From Gemmata palustris (GTDB lineage Bacteria > Planctomycetota > Planctomycetia > Gemmatales > Gemmataceae), in the NCBI RefSeq assembly GCF_017939745.1, contig NZ_JAGKQQ010000001.1, positions 6,649,299 to 6,713,298 of the forward strand: DNA of 64,000 bases, given 5' to 3'. The position numbers and the translations under genes are program-made. Within the stretch, counting starts at the first letter, position 1. Every line of letters starts with the position of its first letter. The notes under the pieces were generated by a model, which did not search any database, was not told the DNA's origin, and saw nothing but the letters and a program-made list of their open reading frames with translations. Below, piece by piece: positions 33,518 through 42,270 of the stretch.

Positions 33518-33979
33518 ATGCCAGAATGGTTATCGAGCCGATTGCCCGACGGCTGGGCCGCGTGGCACCTGATCGCGCTGAGCGTCGGGTTGGCGGTGGG
33601 GATGGCGACGGTCAGCCTGTTCGCCGTCGGGTACATCCTCGCGCGCTTACCGGCCGACTACTTCGTGAACCCGGACGCCCGGCGCCCGATCGACCGGCAC
33701 CCGATCCTGAAGTGGCTCTTCGTTTTGATGCGGAACGCGATCGGGTACTTCTTGATCGCTTTGGGCGCGGTGCTCTCGCTGCCCGGCGTTCCCGGTCAGG
33801 GGCTGCTCACGATTCTGATGGGCGTGATGCTGATCGACTTCCCGGGGAAGCACCACTTCCAGAAGTGGCTCGTGACGCGCCGTGTGATCTTGGGCGGTGT
33901 GAACCGACTGCGGGCGCGGTCTGGAAAACCGCCATTCGTGACGGAAAGCCTCGACTTGGAAGGAAAAAGGCAAAAGTAA
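33518..33979 (+). CDS. PGPGW-type small membrane protein
   Basis: A 153-residue membrane protein with an N-terminal helix (about 15-42) and a helical hairpin (about 72-110). It contains LPGVPGQGLLTILMGVMLID and FPGKHHFQKWL, the pattern of the PGPGW family of putative transmembrane proteins. The function is unknown. The last codons (KRQK) and the stop lie inside the left arm of the intergenic repeat at 33969-34081, so the C-terminus may have been changed by that element. Confidence 0.75.
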   Translation: MPEWLSSRLPDGWAAWHLIALSVGLAVGMATVSLFAVGYILARLPADYFVNPDARRPIDRHPILKWLFVLMRNAIGYFLIALGAVLSLPGVPGQGLLTILMGVMLIDFPGKHHFQKWLVTRRVILGGVNRLRARSGKPPFVTESLDLEGKRQK

Positions 33980-34081
33980 AAAGGCAAAACGAGAAGCACG
34001 GAACCAAATCCGCTTTTCGTTCTGCCTCACTTACTTTGGTCTTACCGCTTTCGTTTTACCTTTTTCCTTTTCACTTTTGCC
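33969..34081. repeat. Imperfect inverted repeat made of GGCAAAAGTAAAA-type words
   Basis: The left part 33969-33996 (GGCAAAAGTAAAAAGGC and on) is repeated in reverse complement at 34047-34081, with small gaps. A further diverged copy of the same A/G-rich word lies between them (34005-34046). It separates two convergent genes and includes the last codons of the PGPGW gene. Its composition (A+T-richer, one strand purine-rich) differs sharply from the flanks. Confidence 0.65.
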
Positions 34082-34086
34082 TTTGA

Positions 34087-34659
34087 CTAGCCTTCGCTTC
34101 CCATGATCGCCGTCGTTTTCACGGATATCAGCGTGGGCATGAGCATGAGCGTGGGTAAGAGCGGGCGATAATTGCCGTCGATCGTCACGGCGATTTTCTC
34201 GGTAAAGACCGCGGTGTTCCACGGTACCGCATAAGGGTCGGAGGCGTTAAACGGGTTCGGGTACGTCCCGGCGGGCGCGGTGGACTTGGCCTTCGGGCGC
34301 ACGACCGGTGGACTGAGTGCCAGCCCCGACTGATCGACCGCGTAGGCGGCGACCTGGAACCCCTCAATGTTCTTCTGCATGCCGCCCATTCGGGCCGTGG
34401 TGTAGTTCTGAATGGACAGGTAGATCGTGCCCGACGCATCCGTGTAGTCGGTGTCGTCGAACGTCGAGGGTTTGTCCAGGTTCACCACGGCGTACCGCGC
34501 GCCGTCGCGCGCCGCGTTGTTGCTGATGTGCAGCACCATGAGGAACCGGCAATACTCAAACATGCCGAACAAGAGCAGCATGAAGACCGACAGGACCAGC
34601 GCCGACTCGACGACGGTCATCCCGCGACGGTGCTTTCGGCGGAGTCGGGTTACGAGCAT
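34087..34659 (-). CDS. TadE/TadG-like pseudopilin
   Basis: A 190-residue protein with the TadE pattern: a basic start (RLRRKHRRGMTVVESALV), then one N-terminal transmembrane helix (about 14-40) containing the conserved Glu of VVESALVL. After it come FGMFEYCRFL and AARDGARYAV, and then a periplasmic beta-rich region. TadE-like minor pilins are processed by a prepilin peptidase and assembled with Tad (Flp) pili. No Tad motor or secretin genes are seen here. The next TadE-like gene starts 43 bp upstream on the same strand. Confidence 0.88.
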   Translation of the reverse strand: MLVTRLRRKHRRGMTVVESALVLSVFMLLLFGMFEYCRFLMVLHISNNAARDGARYAVVNLDKPSTFDDTDYTDASGTIYLSIQNYTTARMGGMQKNIEGFQVAAYAVDQSGLALSPPVVRPKAKSTAPAGTYPNPFNASDPYAVPWNTAVFTEKIAVTIDGNYRPLLPTLMLMPTLISVKTTAIMGSEG

Positions 34660-34702
34660 GTGTGCGTCCGTGTTCGGTGCGGCGATACAGGGTTTTCGGG
34701 CG

Positions 34703-35281
34703 CTACCAAGTGGGCAGGGCGGTGTTCACCTGGAACCGGTCGTCGGTCAGCATTTGCCAGGTGACCGTGAACGTCACGGTCGTCGGGTTAATCAGGCCCA
34801 TGTTGATCCACCGCACCCGGCTCCAGGGGATGCTGACCGTGACGGTGAACATCATCCCCTTTTCCCCGTAGCACGGGTCCGTCGGGTAACTGCCGGCCGG
34901 GTAACTGGTGCCGACCGGGTCGGTCGAGAGCGGGACGTAGTCGGTGGTGCGGGGCGTCGTGAACCCGAACGTCACGGTCACGTCGGTCGGCTGGAGGTTC
35001 GTCAGCCCGGCGGCGTACATGTAGTCGTACACCGCATCCTTAACGTTCACCGTGCCGCTGGTCACCTTGATTTGGGTCGGGCTGCCGGAACTGTTGATCG
35101 TGTACGCCTGGGCGGACAGGCGCGCGCCCTCGCGGGTCGCGTTGCTCACGATCTGCTGCACCTGCACCATGCGCCCGACTTCCCAGATGCCGATCATCAG
35201 CGGGATCACGAACAGCAGGAACACGAAGGCGAGTTCGACGGCGGCGACGCCGCGGCGGGCCGGCCCATGCGATCGGCGCAT
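34703..35281 (-). CDS. TadE-like pseudopilin
   Basis: A 192-residue TadE-family protein. Its short basic start (MRRSHGPARRG) precedes VAAVELAFVFLLFVIPLMIG, with the conserved Glu in the first transmembrane helix. IWEVGRMVQVQQIVSNATREGARLS then matches the TadE consensus at length. The rest is strand-rich and probably extracytoplasmic. The ATG at 35281 is used; a TTG one codon earlier opens the frame. It is first of a two-gene unit with the TadE-like gene downstream and is divergent from the kinase genes. Confidence 0.88.
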   Translation of the reverse strand: MRRSHGPARRGVAAVELAFVFLLFVIPLMIGIWEVGRMVQVQQIVSNATREGARLSAQAYTINSSGSPTQIKVTSGTVNVKDAVYDYMYAAGLTNLQPTDVTVTFGFTTPRTTDYVPLSTDPVGTSYPAGSYPTDPCYGEKGMMFTVTVSIPWSRVRWINMGLINPTTVTFTVTWQMLTDDRFQVNTALPTW

Positions 35282-35496
35282 CAATCACCCCGTTGGATAG
35301 GAACAGCCGGCACCGGGTGCGGCCCGCGAGCCGGCCGCTGGAACACTCACGCTCGAAATTACGGCTTCTGGCCCCGCCGAGCGTAGGGACCGCGCAACCA
35401 TAGAACACGCCCCCGGCCGGGCAACCGATCCGGTCGGAAAAGTCGGGTCCGGGATCTTGTTCTATCCTGCAGTAATTCCCGACGAGCCGAGCACCC

Positions 35497-37020
35497 ATGA
35501 CCCGGCCGCAGACAGTACAGGATGTGTTCGACGCCCTCCGCCGCGACCGGCTCGTTGAGTCGGCCCGGCTGTCGGCGTTTGAGGATCGCTGTTCGGCGCC
35601 CGACGTGCCGGCGGTGCTCGCGCGCCTGGTGGCCGGGGGGCTGCTCACGGAGTTCCAGGCCGGCGAGGTCGCGCTCGGGAACAGTGCGGCGCTGTGGTTG
35701 GGCAACTACCGCGCGCTGGACCGGCTCGGGCGCGGGGGCATGGGGGCCGTGTTCCTGGCCGAGCACGCGGTTCTCGGCAAGCGGGTCGCGGTAAAGGTGC
35801 TCTCGGCCGCGCTGCGTGCCGATCCCGGTGCCCGGAAGCGGTTCTTCCGCGAGGCGCGCGCGGCCGCGACCCTCGACCACCCGAACATCGTGGCCGTGTT
35901 CGACGTGGACATGGCACACGACCCGCCGTTCCTCGTCATGGAGCACGTGGACGGGGTGAGTTTGCAGGAGGCCGTCGCCCGGGGCGGCACGTTCGCCGCG
36001 GGCGAGGTCGCGGCCGTCGCCGTGCAGGTGGCCGACGGGCTGGCCCGGGCCGCGTCCGTGGGGCTGGTCCACCGGGACATCAAGCCCGCCAACCTGTTGG
36101 TGGACCGGCGCGGGGCGGTAAAGATATTGGACCTGGGAATCGCCCGGTTCACCCAGGACGACACGAACTCGCGGGTGAACGGCAACGAGGTGATTCTCGG
36201 GACGCTCGACTACCTCGCCCCAGAACAGGCGGTGGACAGTTCGGAAGTGGACATCCGTGCTGATATCTACGCGCTGGGCTGTACGTTGTACTTCCTGCTG
36301 ACCGGGCACCCGCCTTACCCCGGCAAAGACCTGGCGTGGAAGCTGCGGGCCAAGCAGACCAGCGACCCGCACCCGCTCCAGCAGTTGCGCCCCGATCTAC
36401 CAGTCGAGTTCGCCCTGACGATTCACCACCTCATGGCCCGCGACCGCGCCGACCGGTGCCCGACGCCGGCTGCGGTGATCGCCGCGCTCCACCCGTGGGC
36501 AGTGCCGGGACCAGAATTCCCCGGTCGACTGTTCCGCCTCACGCGAGACAGTACGGCCCACGATCGCTCACCGACCGACCCGGAGCCCGCGCTCCCCGAC
36601 ACGCTGCGAATCATCAAGACGAACGCACGCGGTACGCCGGCCGGAATCACTCTGGCCCCGGCCGGGGACGGGATCAGCGCGCCCGGTGCCGATACGCAGG
36701 CTGGTGACACGGCAAGCGTGTCACCCGTCGGACCTGTCGAACCGACACCACCACCGCTTGTACCTTCACTCTTGCCCTTGCCCGACGAACAGGGGACGAC
36801 GCCCGGGTTCACCTCGCCGCTCGCTCCCGCCCGCGCGGCGCCGATTGGCGCGCCGGAACCGGTCGAGCCGCCTCTGACTCTCCCCGTCCGCTTACCCGAA
36901 TCTCCGCGTTCCGCACCTCCGCACCCACTGTCCCGCGTGGTCGGGGTGGTCGGATTGGTTGTGGCCCTCGCGGCCGTGATCGCCGGTGCCGCGGCGCTGA
37001 TTGCGCTCGCGGGGCAGTGA
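35497..37020 (+). CDS. Membrane-anchored serine/threonine protein kinase
   Basis: A 507-residue kinase. Residues 1-68 form the helical N-terminal region shared with the kinases at 293-1792 and 37109-38572. The kinase domain (about 70-345) has RLGRGGMGAVFLAEH at 77-90, Lys100, HRDIKPANLL from 192, DLG at 212-214, and APEQAVDS followed by DIRADIYALG. The Pro-rich region 345-475 is probably disordered, and a C-terminal transmembrane helix (about 480-504) anchors it with the kinase inside. Its activation segment is canonical, unlike the kinase at 293-1792. A second kinase follows after 88 bp on the same strand. Substrates are unknown. Confidence 0.95.
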   Translation: MTRPQTVQDVFDALRRDRLVESARLSAFEDRCSAPDVPAVLARLVAGGLLTEFQAGEVALGNSAALWLGNYRALDRLGRGGMGAVFLAEHAVLGKRVAVKVLSAALRADPGARKRFFREARAAATLDHPNIVAVFDVDMAHDPPFLVMEHVDGVSLQEAVARGGTFAAGEVAAVAVQVADGLARAASVGLVHRDIKPANLLVDRRGAVKILDLGIARFTQDDTNSRVNGNEVILGTLDYLAPEQAVDSSEVDIRADIYALGCTLYFLLTGHPPYPGKDLAWKLRAKQTSDPHPLQQLRPDLPVEFALTIHHLMARDRADRCPTPAAVIAALHPWAVPGPEFPGRLFRLTRDSTAHDRSPTDPEPALPDTLRIIKTNARGTPAGITLAPAGDGISAPGADTQAGDTASVSPVGPVEPTPPPLVPSLLPLPDEQGTTPGFTSPLAPARAAPIGAPEPVEPPLTLPVRLPESPRSAPPHPLSRVVGVVGLVVALAAVIAGAAALIALAGQ

Positions 37021-37071
37021 GCCTCATAACGGGCGTAGCTTCCCGGCCCTGTGGTGTGCTACACTATTCCC

Positions 37072-37077
37072 TATAAT
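37072..37077 (+). promoter_or_regulatory. Candidate -10 element before the second kinase gene
   Basis: TATAAT lies in a short A+T-rich island 32 bp before the kinase ATG at 37109. There is no recognisable -35 at the usual spacing. It may allow separate transcription of the second kinase. Confidence 0.35.
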
Positions 37078-37108
37078 TATTTAAACCGCCCCACTCTCTC
37101 GGGTCAGT

Positions 37109-38572
37109 ATGCCCGCGCCCGCCACCGTTAACGAACTGCTCGACCGGCTCCGCAAGAGCGGGCTGGTCCCGGCGGATCGTCTGGAAGGGTTCCTCGCGGG
37201 ACTGCAAACGTCCAGTAGCACCCCCCTCACAACAACCGCGGTACTCGATCGGCTCGTGAACGCGGGGATGATTACCCGCTTCCACGCCGACAAGCTGGCC
37301 GCCGGGAAGTACAAGGGGTTCCTGCTCGGCAGCTACCTCATCCTGGATCAGCTCGGGGCCGGCGGGATGGGGCAGGTGTACCTCGCCGAGCACGCCCACA
37401 TGCGGCGTCTCGTCGCGCTGAAGGTGCTCGACCCGCGCGCGTTCGAGAACGACCCGGTGGCCCGCGAGCGGTTCTTCCGCGAGGCCCGCGCCGCCGGCAC
37501 CCTCGACCACCCGAATATCGTCCGCGTCTTCGATCTGTGCCAGGAAGGGAAGATCCTTTATCTGGTGATGGAGTACGTGGAGGGGCTGAGCCTTCAGGCG
37601 CTCGTAACGCAGGTGGCGCCGCTCGACGTGGCCACCGCGTGTCACTACGCCCGGCAGGTCGCGTTCGGACTCCAGAACGCGCACGAAATGGGATTCGTTC
37701 ACCGCGACATCAAGCCGGCGAACCTGTTGCTCGACCGGACCGGGGTCGTGAAAATTCTCGACCTGGGGCTGGTGCGGTCCGAGGCCGACGCGGGCACGAT
37801 GCTCACCCAGCAGCTCGACAACAAGAACATCCTGGGGACCGCCGATTACGTCGCGCCCGAGCAGGCGGTAGACAGCTCGAAGGTGGACGTGCGGGCGGAC
37901 ATTTATTCGCTCGGCGCGACGCTATACTTCCTGCTCGCCGGGCGCCCGCTGTTCCCGGAAGGGCGGACCGCGCAGAAGCTCGTGTGGCAGCAGATTAAAG
38001 AGCCGGTCCCGATCGCGCGCCTGCGGCCGGACGTGCCGCCGGAACTGGCCGCGGTGATTCACCGGATGCTGCAAAAGCGCCCGGCGGACCGGTTCTCATC
38101 GGTTGCGGAAGTGTTTGAAGCGCTGGCCCCGTTCGATACCGAGGACATCCCGCCGCCGAACCCGGAGTGGATGCCCGAAGCCCCGGCGCGGGTCGCAATG
38201 GCCCGCGGGGCGCCCGGCTCGTCCCCGCGCGCGTCTTCGGGTCACGGGTCCAGATCTCAGATCGTTGTCGCCGCGATGCGCACGGGGACCGGCGGGTCGT
38301 CGGCCGCGATGCGCAAAGAGCGCGGCGACGGTAGCGGGTCCGATGCGGGGAAGGTCGCGGTCCCCGCGCCGGGCTCGGCGATCCGGAACTCACCTTTTAA
38401 TGAGCCGACCGCGTCTGCGAACGGCGACGACACGGATCCCCAGTACCGGCCGGACCTCGACCCGGTGCCAGCCGCCCCTCAACCCGCACGCACAACGACG
38501 CTGCTCATCGTGCTCTCGATCGCTCTCGTTCTCGCGCTCCTGGGGATCGTGATTCTCTTGCTGGGCAAGTAG
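37109..38572 (+). CDS. Membrane-anchored serine/threonine protein kinase
   Basis: A 487-residue paralog of the preceding kinase with the same architecture: helical N-terminal region (1-74, ending LGSYLILDQLG), kinase domain (about 75-350) and a C-terminal helix (about 465-485). Key residues are QLGAGGMGQVYLAEH at 81-95, Lys105, HRDIKPANLLLD with Asp200, DLG at 218-220, and APEQAVDSS then DVRADIYSLG. The Ser/Gly-rich linker at about 355-460 is likely unstructured. Tandem duplication is likely, but the linkers share nothing. Confidence 0.95.
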   Translation: MPAPATVNELLDRLRKSGLVPADRLEGFLAGLQTSSSTPLTTTAVLDRLVNAGMITRFHADKLAAGKYKGFLLGSYLILDQLGAGGMGQVYLAEHAHMRRLVALKVLDPRAFENDPVARERFFREARAAGTLDHPNIVRVFDLCQEGKILYLVMEYVEGLSLQALVTQVAPLDVATACHYARQVAFGLQNAHEMGFVHRDIKPANLLLDRTGVVKILDLGLVRSEADAGTMLTQQLDNKNILGTADYVAPEQAVDSSKVDVRADIYSLGATLYFLLAGRPLFPEGRTAQKLVWQQIKEPVPIARLRPDVPPELAAVIHRMLQKRPADRFSSVAEVFEALAPFDTEDIPPPNPEWMPEAPARVAMARGAPGSSPRASSGHGSRSQIVVAAMRTGTGGSSAAMRKERGDGSGSDAGKVAVPAPGSAIRNSPFNEPTASANGDDTDPQYRPDLDPVPAAPQPARTTTLLIVLSIALVLALLGIVILLLGK

Positions 38573-38577
38573 CGCCA

Positions 38578-38676
38578 GTTCCAGAGTTCCACGTTTCGGA
38601 GTTCCTACGGCGACGAGAAGGGTCGAGCAGTTTTTAACTTGGAACTCTGGAACGTGGAACTGTTGGAACTCCGAAA
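38578..38676. repeat. Intergenic interleaved inverted repeats of GGAACT words
   Basis: Two pairings can be traced: 38578-38591 with 38640-38653 (14 bp perfect) and 38594-38605 with 38665-38676 (12 bp perfect). The arms are in the same order on both sides, so the two stems compete or form a pseudoknot rather than one simple hairpin. The whole is made of GTTCCA/GGAACT words. It lies between a kinase gene and the convergent ubiA gene. Confidence 0.8.
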
Positions 38677-39558
38677 CTACTTGACCGCTAACTGCACCAG
38701 CACCACCGCGAGTAGCCCCAAACTAATCACGCCGTTGACGTGAAAGAACGCGCGGTTCACGCGCGTGAGATCGTCCGCGCGCACTAGGCTGTGTTCGTAT
38801 ACGAGCAGCACGCCGACCGCGATTAGGCCCGCGAGGAACACCCAGTCCAGGTGCGGCGAGGCGAAGTACAACCCCACGAGCAGCCCGAACATTACCGCGT
38901 GACACAGAGCCGCGATGCGCAGACTTTTGGGCACGCCGAACCGTGCGGGCACGCTGTGCAGGCCCGCGTCCGCGTCGAACTTCGCGTCCTGGCAGGCGTA
39001 GAGGATATCGAACCCGGCCACCCAAAACGCGACCGCGCTGCCGAGTAGGAGTGGGACCGTCATTTCGGTCAGCCCCTTCACCGCGACCCACGCCGCGACG
39101 GGAGCGAGCATGAGCGCGCCACCGAGCCAGAAGTGCGCGAGGCTCGTGAACCGCTTCGCGAGCGAGTATCCCAGTACGAACAGCAGTACCGGAGTGCTGC
39201 AGTACAGCGGCCACGGGTTTTCGGGCTCGCGCGCGTAAAAGAGCAGCGTGGACGCCACGAACCCCAGGCAGCACACCAGCGTGAACGCCCACACCGTACC
39301 GACCCGGAGCGTTCCGGCCGGTAAGTGTCTCCCCGCGGTGCGCGGGTTGGCGGCATCAATGCGGCGATCAACGATCCGGTTGAACGCCATCGCCGCGCTG
39401 CGTGCGAACACCATGCAGAGCAGGATGCCGAGGAGGTCTTGCCAGCGGAACGGCTCGTCCTTCCACGCGAGAGCCGCCGCGAGGATGGCGAACGGCAGCG
39501 CGAATATCGTGTGGCTGAAGCGGATCAGCTCCAGCAGCTTGTGGACAACCGTGGGCAT
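38677..39558 (-). CDS. UbiA-family prenyltransferase
   Basis: A 293-residue integral membrane protein with eight to nine helices. It transfers a polyprenyl group to an aromatic acceptor. The first Asp-rich motif reads NRIVDRRIDAANPRT (Asn60, Asp64, Asp68) and the second YACQDAKFDADAG around residue 190. These resemble 4-hydroxybenzoate octaprenyltransferase UbiA and its menaquinone-pathway homologs. Planctomycetes mostly use menaquinone, possibly through the futalosine route, so I do not assign ubiA specifically. The gene ends directly at a word-type inverted repeat and is divergent from the glycosyltransferase gene. Confidence 0.92.
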   Translation of the reverse strand: MPTVVHKLLELIRFSHTIFALPFAILAAALAWKDEPFRWQDLLGILLCMVFARSAAMAFNRIVDRRIDAANPRTAGRHLPAGTLRVGTVWAFTLVCCLGFVASTLLFYAREPENPWPLYCSTPVLLFVLGYSLAKRFTSLAHFWLGGALMLAPVAAWVAVKGLTEMTVPLLLGSAVAFWVAGFDILYACQDAKFDADAGLHSVPARFGVPKSLRIAALCHAVMFGLLVGLYFASPHLDWVFLAGLIAVGVLLVYEHSLVRADDLTRVNRAFFHVNGVISLGLLAVVLVQLAVK

Positions 39559-39756
39559 GGGAAGGAACCGTGGTCGCGGCGGATCGGGTTCGTTGTAGTT
39601 TACGAACCTCTGTGGAGTTAACCGCCGCGACCCGTTTCACACAACCCGCGCACGCGGTACACTGGGGCCGCGCGACCGTATTCGTGCTGAATTCCGGCTG
39701 TGACATTAACCACCTTGCGCACCCGTAGTTCTGAAAGATCGGTCACTTCTGGCGGT

Positions 39757-39786
39757 TTGTTTTGGTATGTGGTGTGCGAGTACAAT
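39757..39786 (+). promoter_or_regulatory. Candidate sigma-70-type promoter for the GT2 gene
   Basis: TTGTTT (39757-39762) and TACAAT (39781-39786) are separated by 18 bp, with the start codon at 39826. That places the transcript start about 33 bp upstream of the ATG. The region is clearly A+T-richer than its surroundings. Confidence 0.45.
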
Positions 39787-39825
39787 GCGGCAGCCCGTTC
39801 CGCACTGCGACACGAAAGACTCGTC

Positions 39826-40563
39826 ATGCGTGTTCTCACCGCGATTCCCGTTTACAATGAGGCGCGCCACGTGCGCGGCGTACTGTCCGAAGTGCGGCGG
39901 TACAGCCCGAATATCCTCGTTGTGAACGACGGTTCTACTGACGGCACCGGCGCCCTGCTCGACACCGAGCCCGGACTTCGGCGGATCGATCACCCGATCA
40001 ATCGCGGGTACGGGGCCGCGCTCATTTCGGCGTTCGCGTTCGCGCTCGAACACAACTTCGATGTGCTCGTGACGATGGACTGTGACGGTCAGCACCAACC
40101 GGAACGCATCCCGGTGCTGCTCGAAGCCATTCACGATTGCGACATCGTGTCCGGCTCGCGGTACTTCCGCGACTTCCGCCAGGATACCCCCGCGCCGTCC
40201 GACCGCCGGTTCATCAACGCGACCATCACGCGGGAGATCAACCAGCGGTACGGTCTGGATCTCACGGATGCGTTCTGCGGGTTCAAGGCGTACCGGCGCG
40301 AAGCGCTTCAGAAAATTCAGATCACCGAACGCGGATGGGGGATGCCTCTGCAACTGTGGGTACAGGCCGCGCGACAGCAGCTTCGGGTGAAAGAGATCGG
40401 CGTCCCGCGCCTGTATTTGGACCCCAACCGTGCGTTCGGCGGCGTGATGAACGACCCCGAGCAGCGGCTCGCGTACTATCGCGGCGTTCTCGCCGCGGCC
40501 GAGAGCGACGTGCTGCCCGCGGTCCGCGCTGCGTCCTACTGTCCGTGTCCGGGGTCGTGCTAA
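39826..40563 (+). CDS. Glycosyltransferase family 2 (polyprenyl-phosphate-mannose-synthase-like)
   Basis: A 245-residue GT-A fold enzyme. It begins with the nucleotide-sugar strand VLTAIPVYNEARH, then VVNDGSTDGTG, and the metal-binding DCDGQH. A C-terminal region FCGFKAYRREAL matches the DPM1-like branch. It probably transfers a sugar from a nucleotide donor to a lipid carrier or glycan; there are no transmembrane helices. The ATG at 39826 starts the fold directly, so the upstream extension of the frame is rejected. Its stop TAA shares its last base with the ATG of the next gene (TAATG), so the pair is translationally coupled. Confidence 0.92.
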   Translation: MRVLTAIPVYNEARHVRGVLSEVRRYSPNILVVNDGSTDGTGALLDTEPGLRRIDHPINRGYGAALISAFAFALEHNFDVLVTMDCDGQHQPERIPVLLEAIHDCDIVSGSRYFRDFRQDTPAPSDRRFINATITREINQRYGLDLTDAFCGFKAYRREALQKIQITERGWGMPLQLWVQAARQQLRVKEIGVPRLYLDPNRAFGGVMNDPEQRLAYYRGVLAAAESDVLPAVRAASYCPCPGSC

Positions 40564-42215
40564 TGCCCCCGCACCAGTATCGCGCACCGGCGGCAAACGG
40601 CGCGGTGCTGGCCGAACCCACGTTTGACGTGATCCCGGGACTGGTCGAAGCGAACCGTAAGCGACTCGACCGCGCAGACGTATTTGTCGGAGGGCTTCCG
40701 CTCCGCGACTTTCGCGCGATGGTTCGGCGCGAAGCACTGGACTTGGCGAACGGTCGGCGTGAGCTGCTCGGTGAGAAGGAAAGATTTTGGGAATCTCTAC
40801 CGAATCACGCTGGCGCGTCGCCTGAAGCGCCGCTCCTTCTCGCGGGGCACCAGCCGGAATTGACCCACCCCGGCGTGTGGGTGAAGAACTTCGCACTGAA
40901 CGGGCTTGCGCAAAAGTTGGGCGGTACACCACTCAACCTCATCGTCGATAACGACACACTCAAAACCCCCGCCTTCCGCCTTCCGGTCTTCAATGGCCGT
41001 GACCCGGACTCGGTGCGACTCGAAACGCTCGCGTTCGACACCAACCCCAACGGCAGGGAACTCGCTTACGAGGGGCGCCAGGTTTCTGATCCTCAACTGT
41101 TCGATTCCCTTCCGGATCGTGCCGCCCCTCTCTACGCGAATTGGGGATACACCCCCCTACTGGCGAAACATTGGCCGAGTGCGTTAACCGGAACGAGGAG
41201 TGAAGCGGCCCCGTGCACCAGAAAGGTGCGCGACATCTTTACTGCGCTGCGCCGGGACCGCGAGCGCGCGTGGGGCTGTAATAACCTCGAACTGCCCGTG
41301 AGTCAGTTATCGCAAACGGAAGCGTTCGCGCGTTTCGTTTGGCACATCTGGAACGATTTGCCGCGCTTTCGCGAAGTGTACAACGCCGCGGTCGCAGAGT
41401 ATCGGAAGGCGAACGGAATCCGAAGCGCGAATCACCCCGTTCCCGACTTGGTGGAGCGCGAGGGGTGGGGTGAGGTTCCCTTTTGGAGCTACATCGATTG
41501 CTTTCATAAGCGGCGCAGGAAACCGATGATCCGCGCCACCGGCCGAGAGTTCATTTGGCGGCTAGAGGAGGATCCCTTCGAGAGATGGCCCCTTCCGGGT
41601 GAACTCGATGCGTTCGCTCGGTACGTGTCCGTGTACCGTGAAATCCGTCCGCGGGCACTCACGCTCACGCTGTTCGCTCGGGTGTGCCTCGGTGACTTCT
41701 TCATCCACGGGATCGGCGGCGGAAAGTACGACGAAGTGACCGATGCCATTATCCGTGACTACTTCGGGATCGAACCGCCCGCGTACCAAGTGCTCTCCGC
41801 GACGTTGCACCTTCCGCTGCCCGCGTTCACTTCGACCGCGGGCGATCTGCGAGGCGCGCAGAGCCGTGTCCGCGAGCTGCAATGGAGCCCGCACCGGCAT
41901 CTGGGAGCGGAGCCGCGCGCGAATCCCGTTGTGCGGGCGCTAATCGCCGAGCAAGAGCACCTCGCCGCGCACGAGCCACCCCAAGGTGCCCACGCCGCGC
42001 GCCGGGAGTGGTTCCGCGCGATCCAGCGCGTTAAAGAGCAGTTGCGTCCGTTTGTTGCCGAACAGGTACCGCGGGCTGAAGCGGAACTGGCTCGGGTGCA
42101 GAGCGAAGTGGACGCGAACGCGATCCTTCAGCGCCGCGATTACCCGTGGGTGCTGTACCCCGAAGAAACTCTGCGGCCGTTTCTCGAAGATATGCGCGTG
42201 CGAGCGAGCGAGTAA
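40563..42215 (+). CDS. Conserved protein remotely resembling BshC
   Basis: A 550-residue protein, probably cytoplasmic. Around residues 95-140 the pattern LLAGHQPELTHPGVWVKNFA, then LAQKLGG and NLIVDNDT, recalls the N-terminal part of BshC, which has GQQ, then Lys and Asp-His on Rossmann strands. The rest, including WSYIDCFHKRRRKPM, GDFFIHGIGGGKYDE and a C-terminal helical part, does not match it clearly. BshC is the putative cysteine ligase of bacillithiol synthesis; neither bshA nor bshB lies nearby. Coupling with the GT2 gene through TAATG suggests a joint pathway. I treat the BshC likeness as a lead only. Confidence 0.75.
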   Translation: MPPHQYRAPAANGAVLAEPTFDVIPGLVEANRKRLDRADVFVGGLPLRDFRAMVRREALDLANGRRELLGEKERFWESLPNHAGASPEAPLLLAGHQPELTHPGVWVKNFALNGLAQKLGGTPLNLIVDNDTLKTPAFRLPVFNGRDPDSVRLETLAFDTNPNGRELAYEGRQVSDPQLFDSLPDRAAPLYANWGYTPLLAKHWPSALTGTRSEAAPCTRKVRDIFTALRRDRERAWGCNNLELPVSQLSQTEAFARFVWHIWNDLPRFREVYNAAVAEYRKANGIRSANHPVPDLVEREGWGEVPFWSYIDCFHKRRRKPMIRATGREFIWRLEEDPFERWPLPGELDAFARYVSVYREIRPRALTLTLFARVCLGDFFIHGIGGGKYDEVTDAIIRDYFGIEPPAYQVLSATLHLPLPAFTSTAGDLRGAQSRVRELQWSPHRHLGAEPRANPVVRALIAEQEHLAAHEPPQGAHAARREWFRAIQRVKEQLRPFVAEQVPRAEAELARVQSEVDANAILQRRDYPWVLYPEETLRPFLEDMRVRASE

Positions 42216-42218
42216 AAC

Positions 42219-42252
42219 AACACGGCCCGGCGCAGGGGTGCCGGGCCGTGTT
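42219..42252. terminator. Rho-independent-type hairpin between convergent genes
   Basis: Perfect 13-bp arms AACACGGCCCGGC (42219-42231) and its complement (42240-42252) around an 8-bp loop, followed by a short T-run on each strand. It lies between two convergent stop codons and should terminate both. Confidence 0.75.
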
Positions 42253-42270
42253 TGATGCCCGTGCGGTTCG

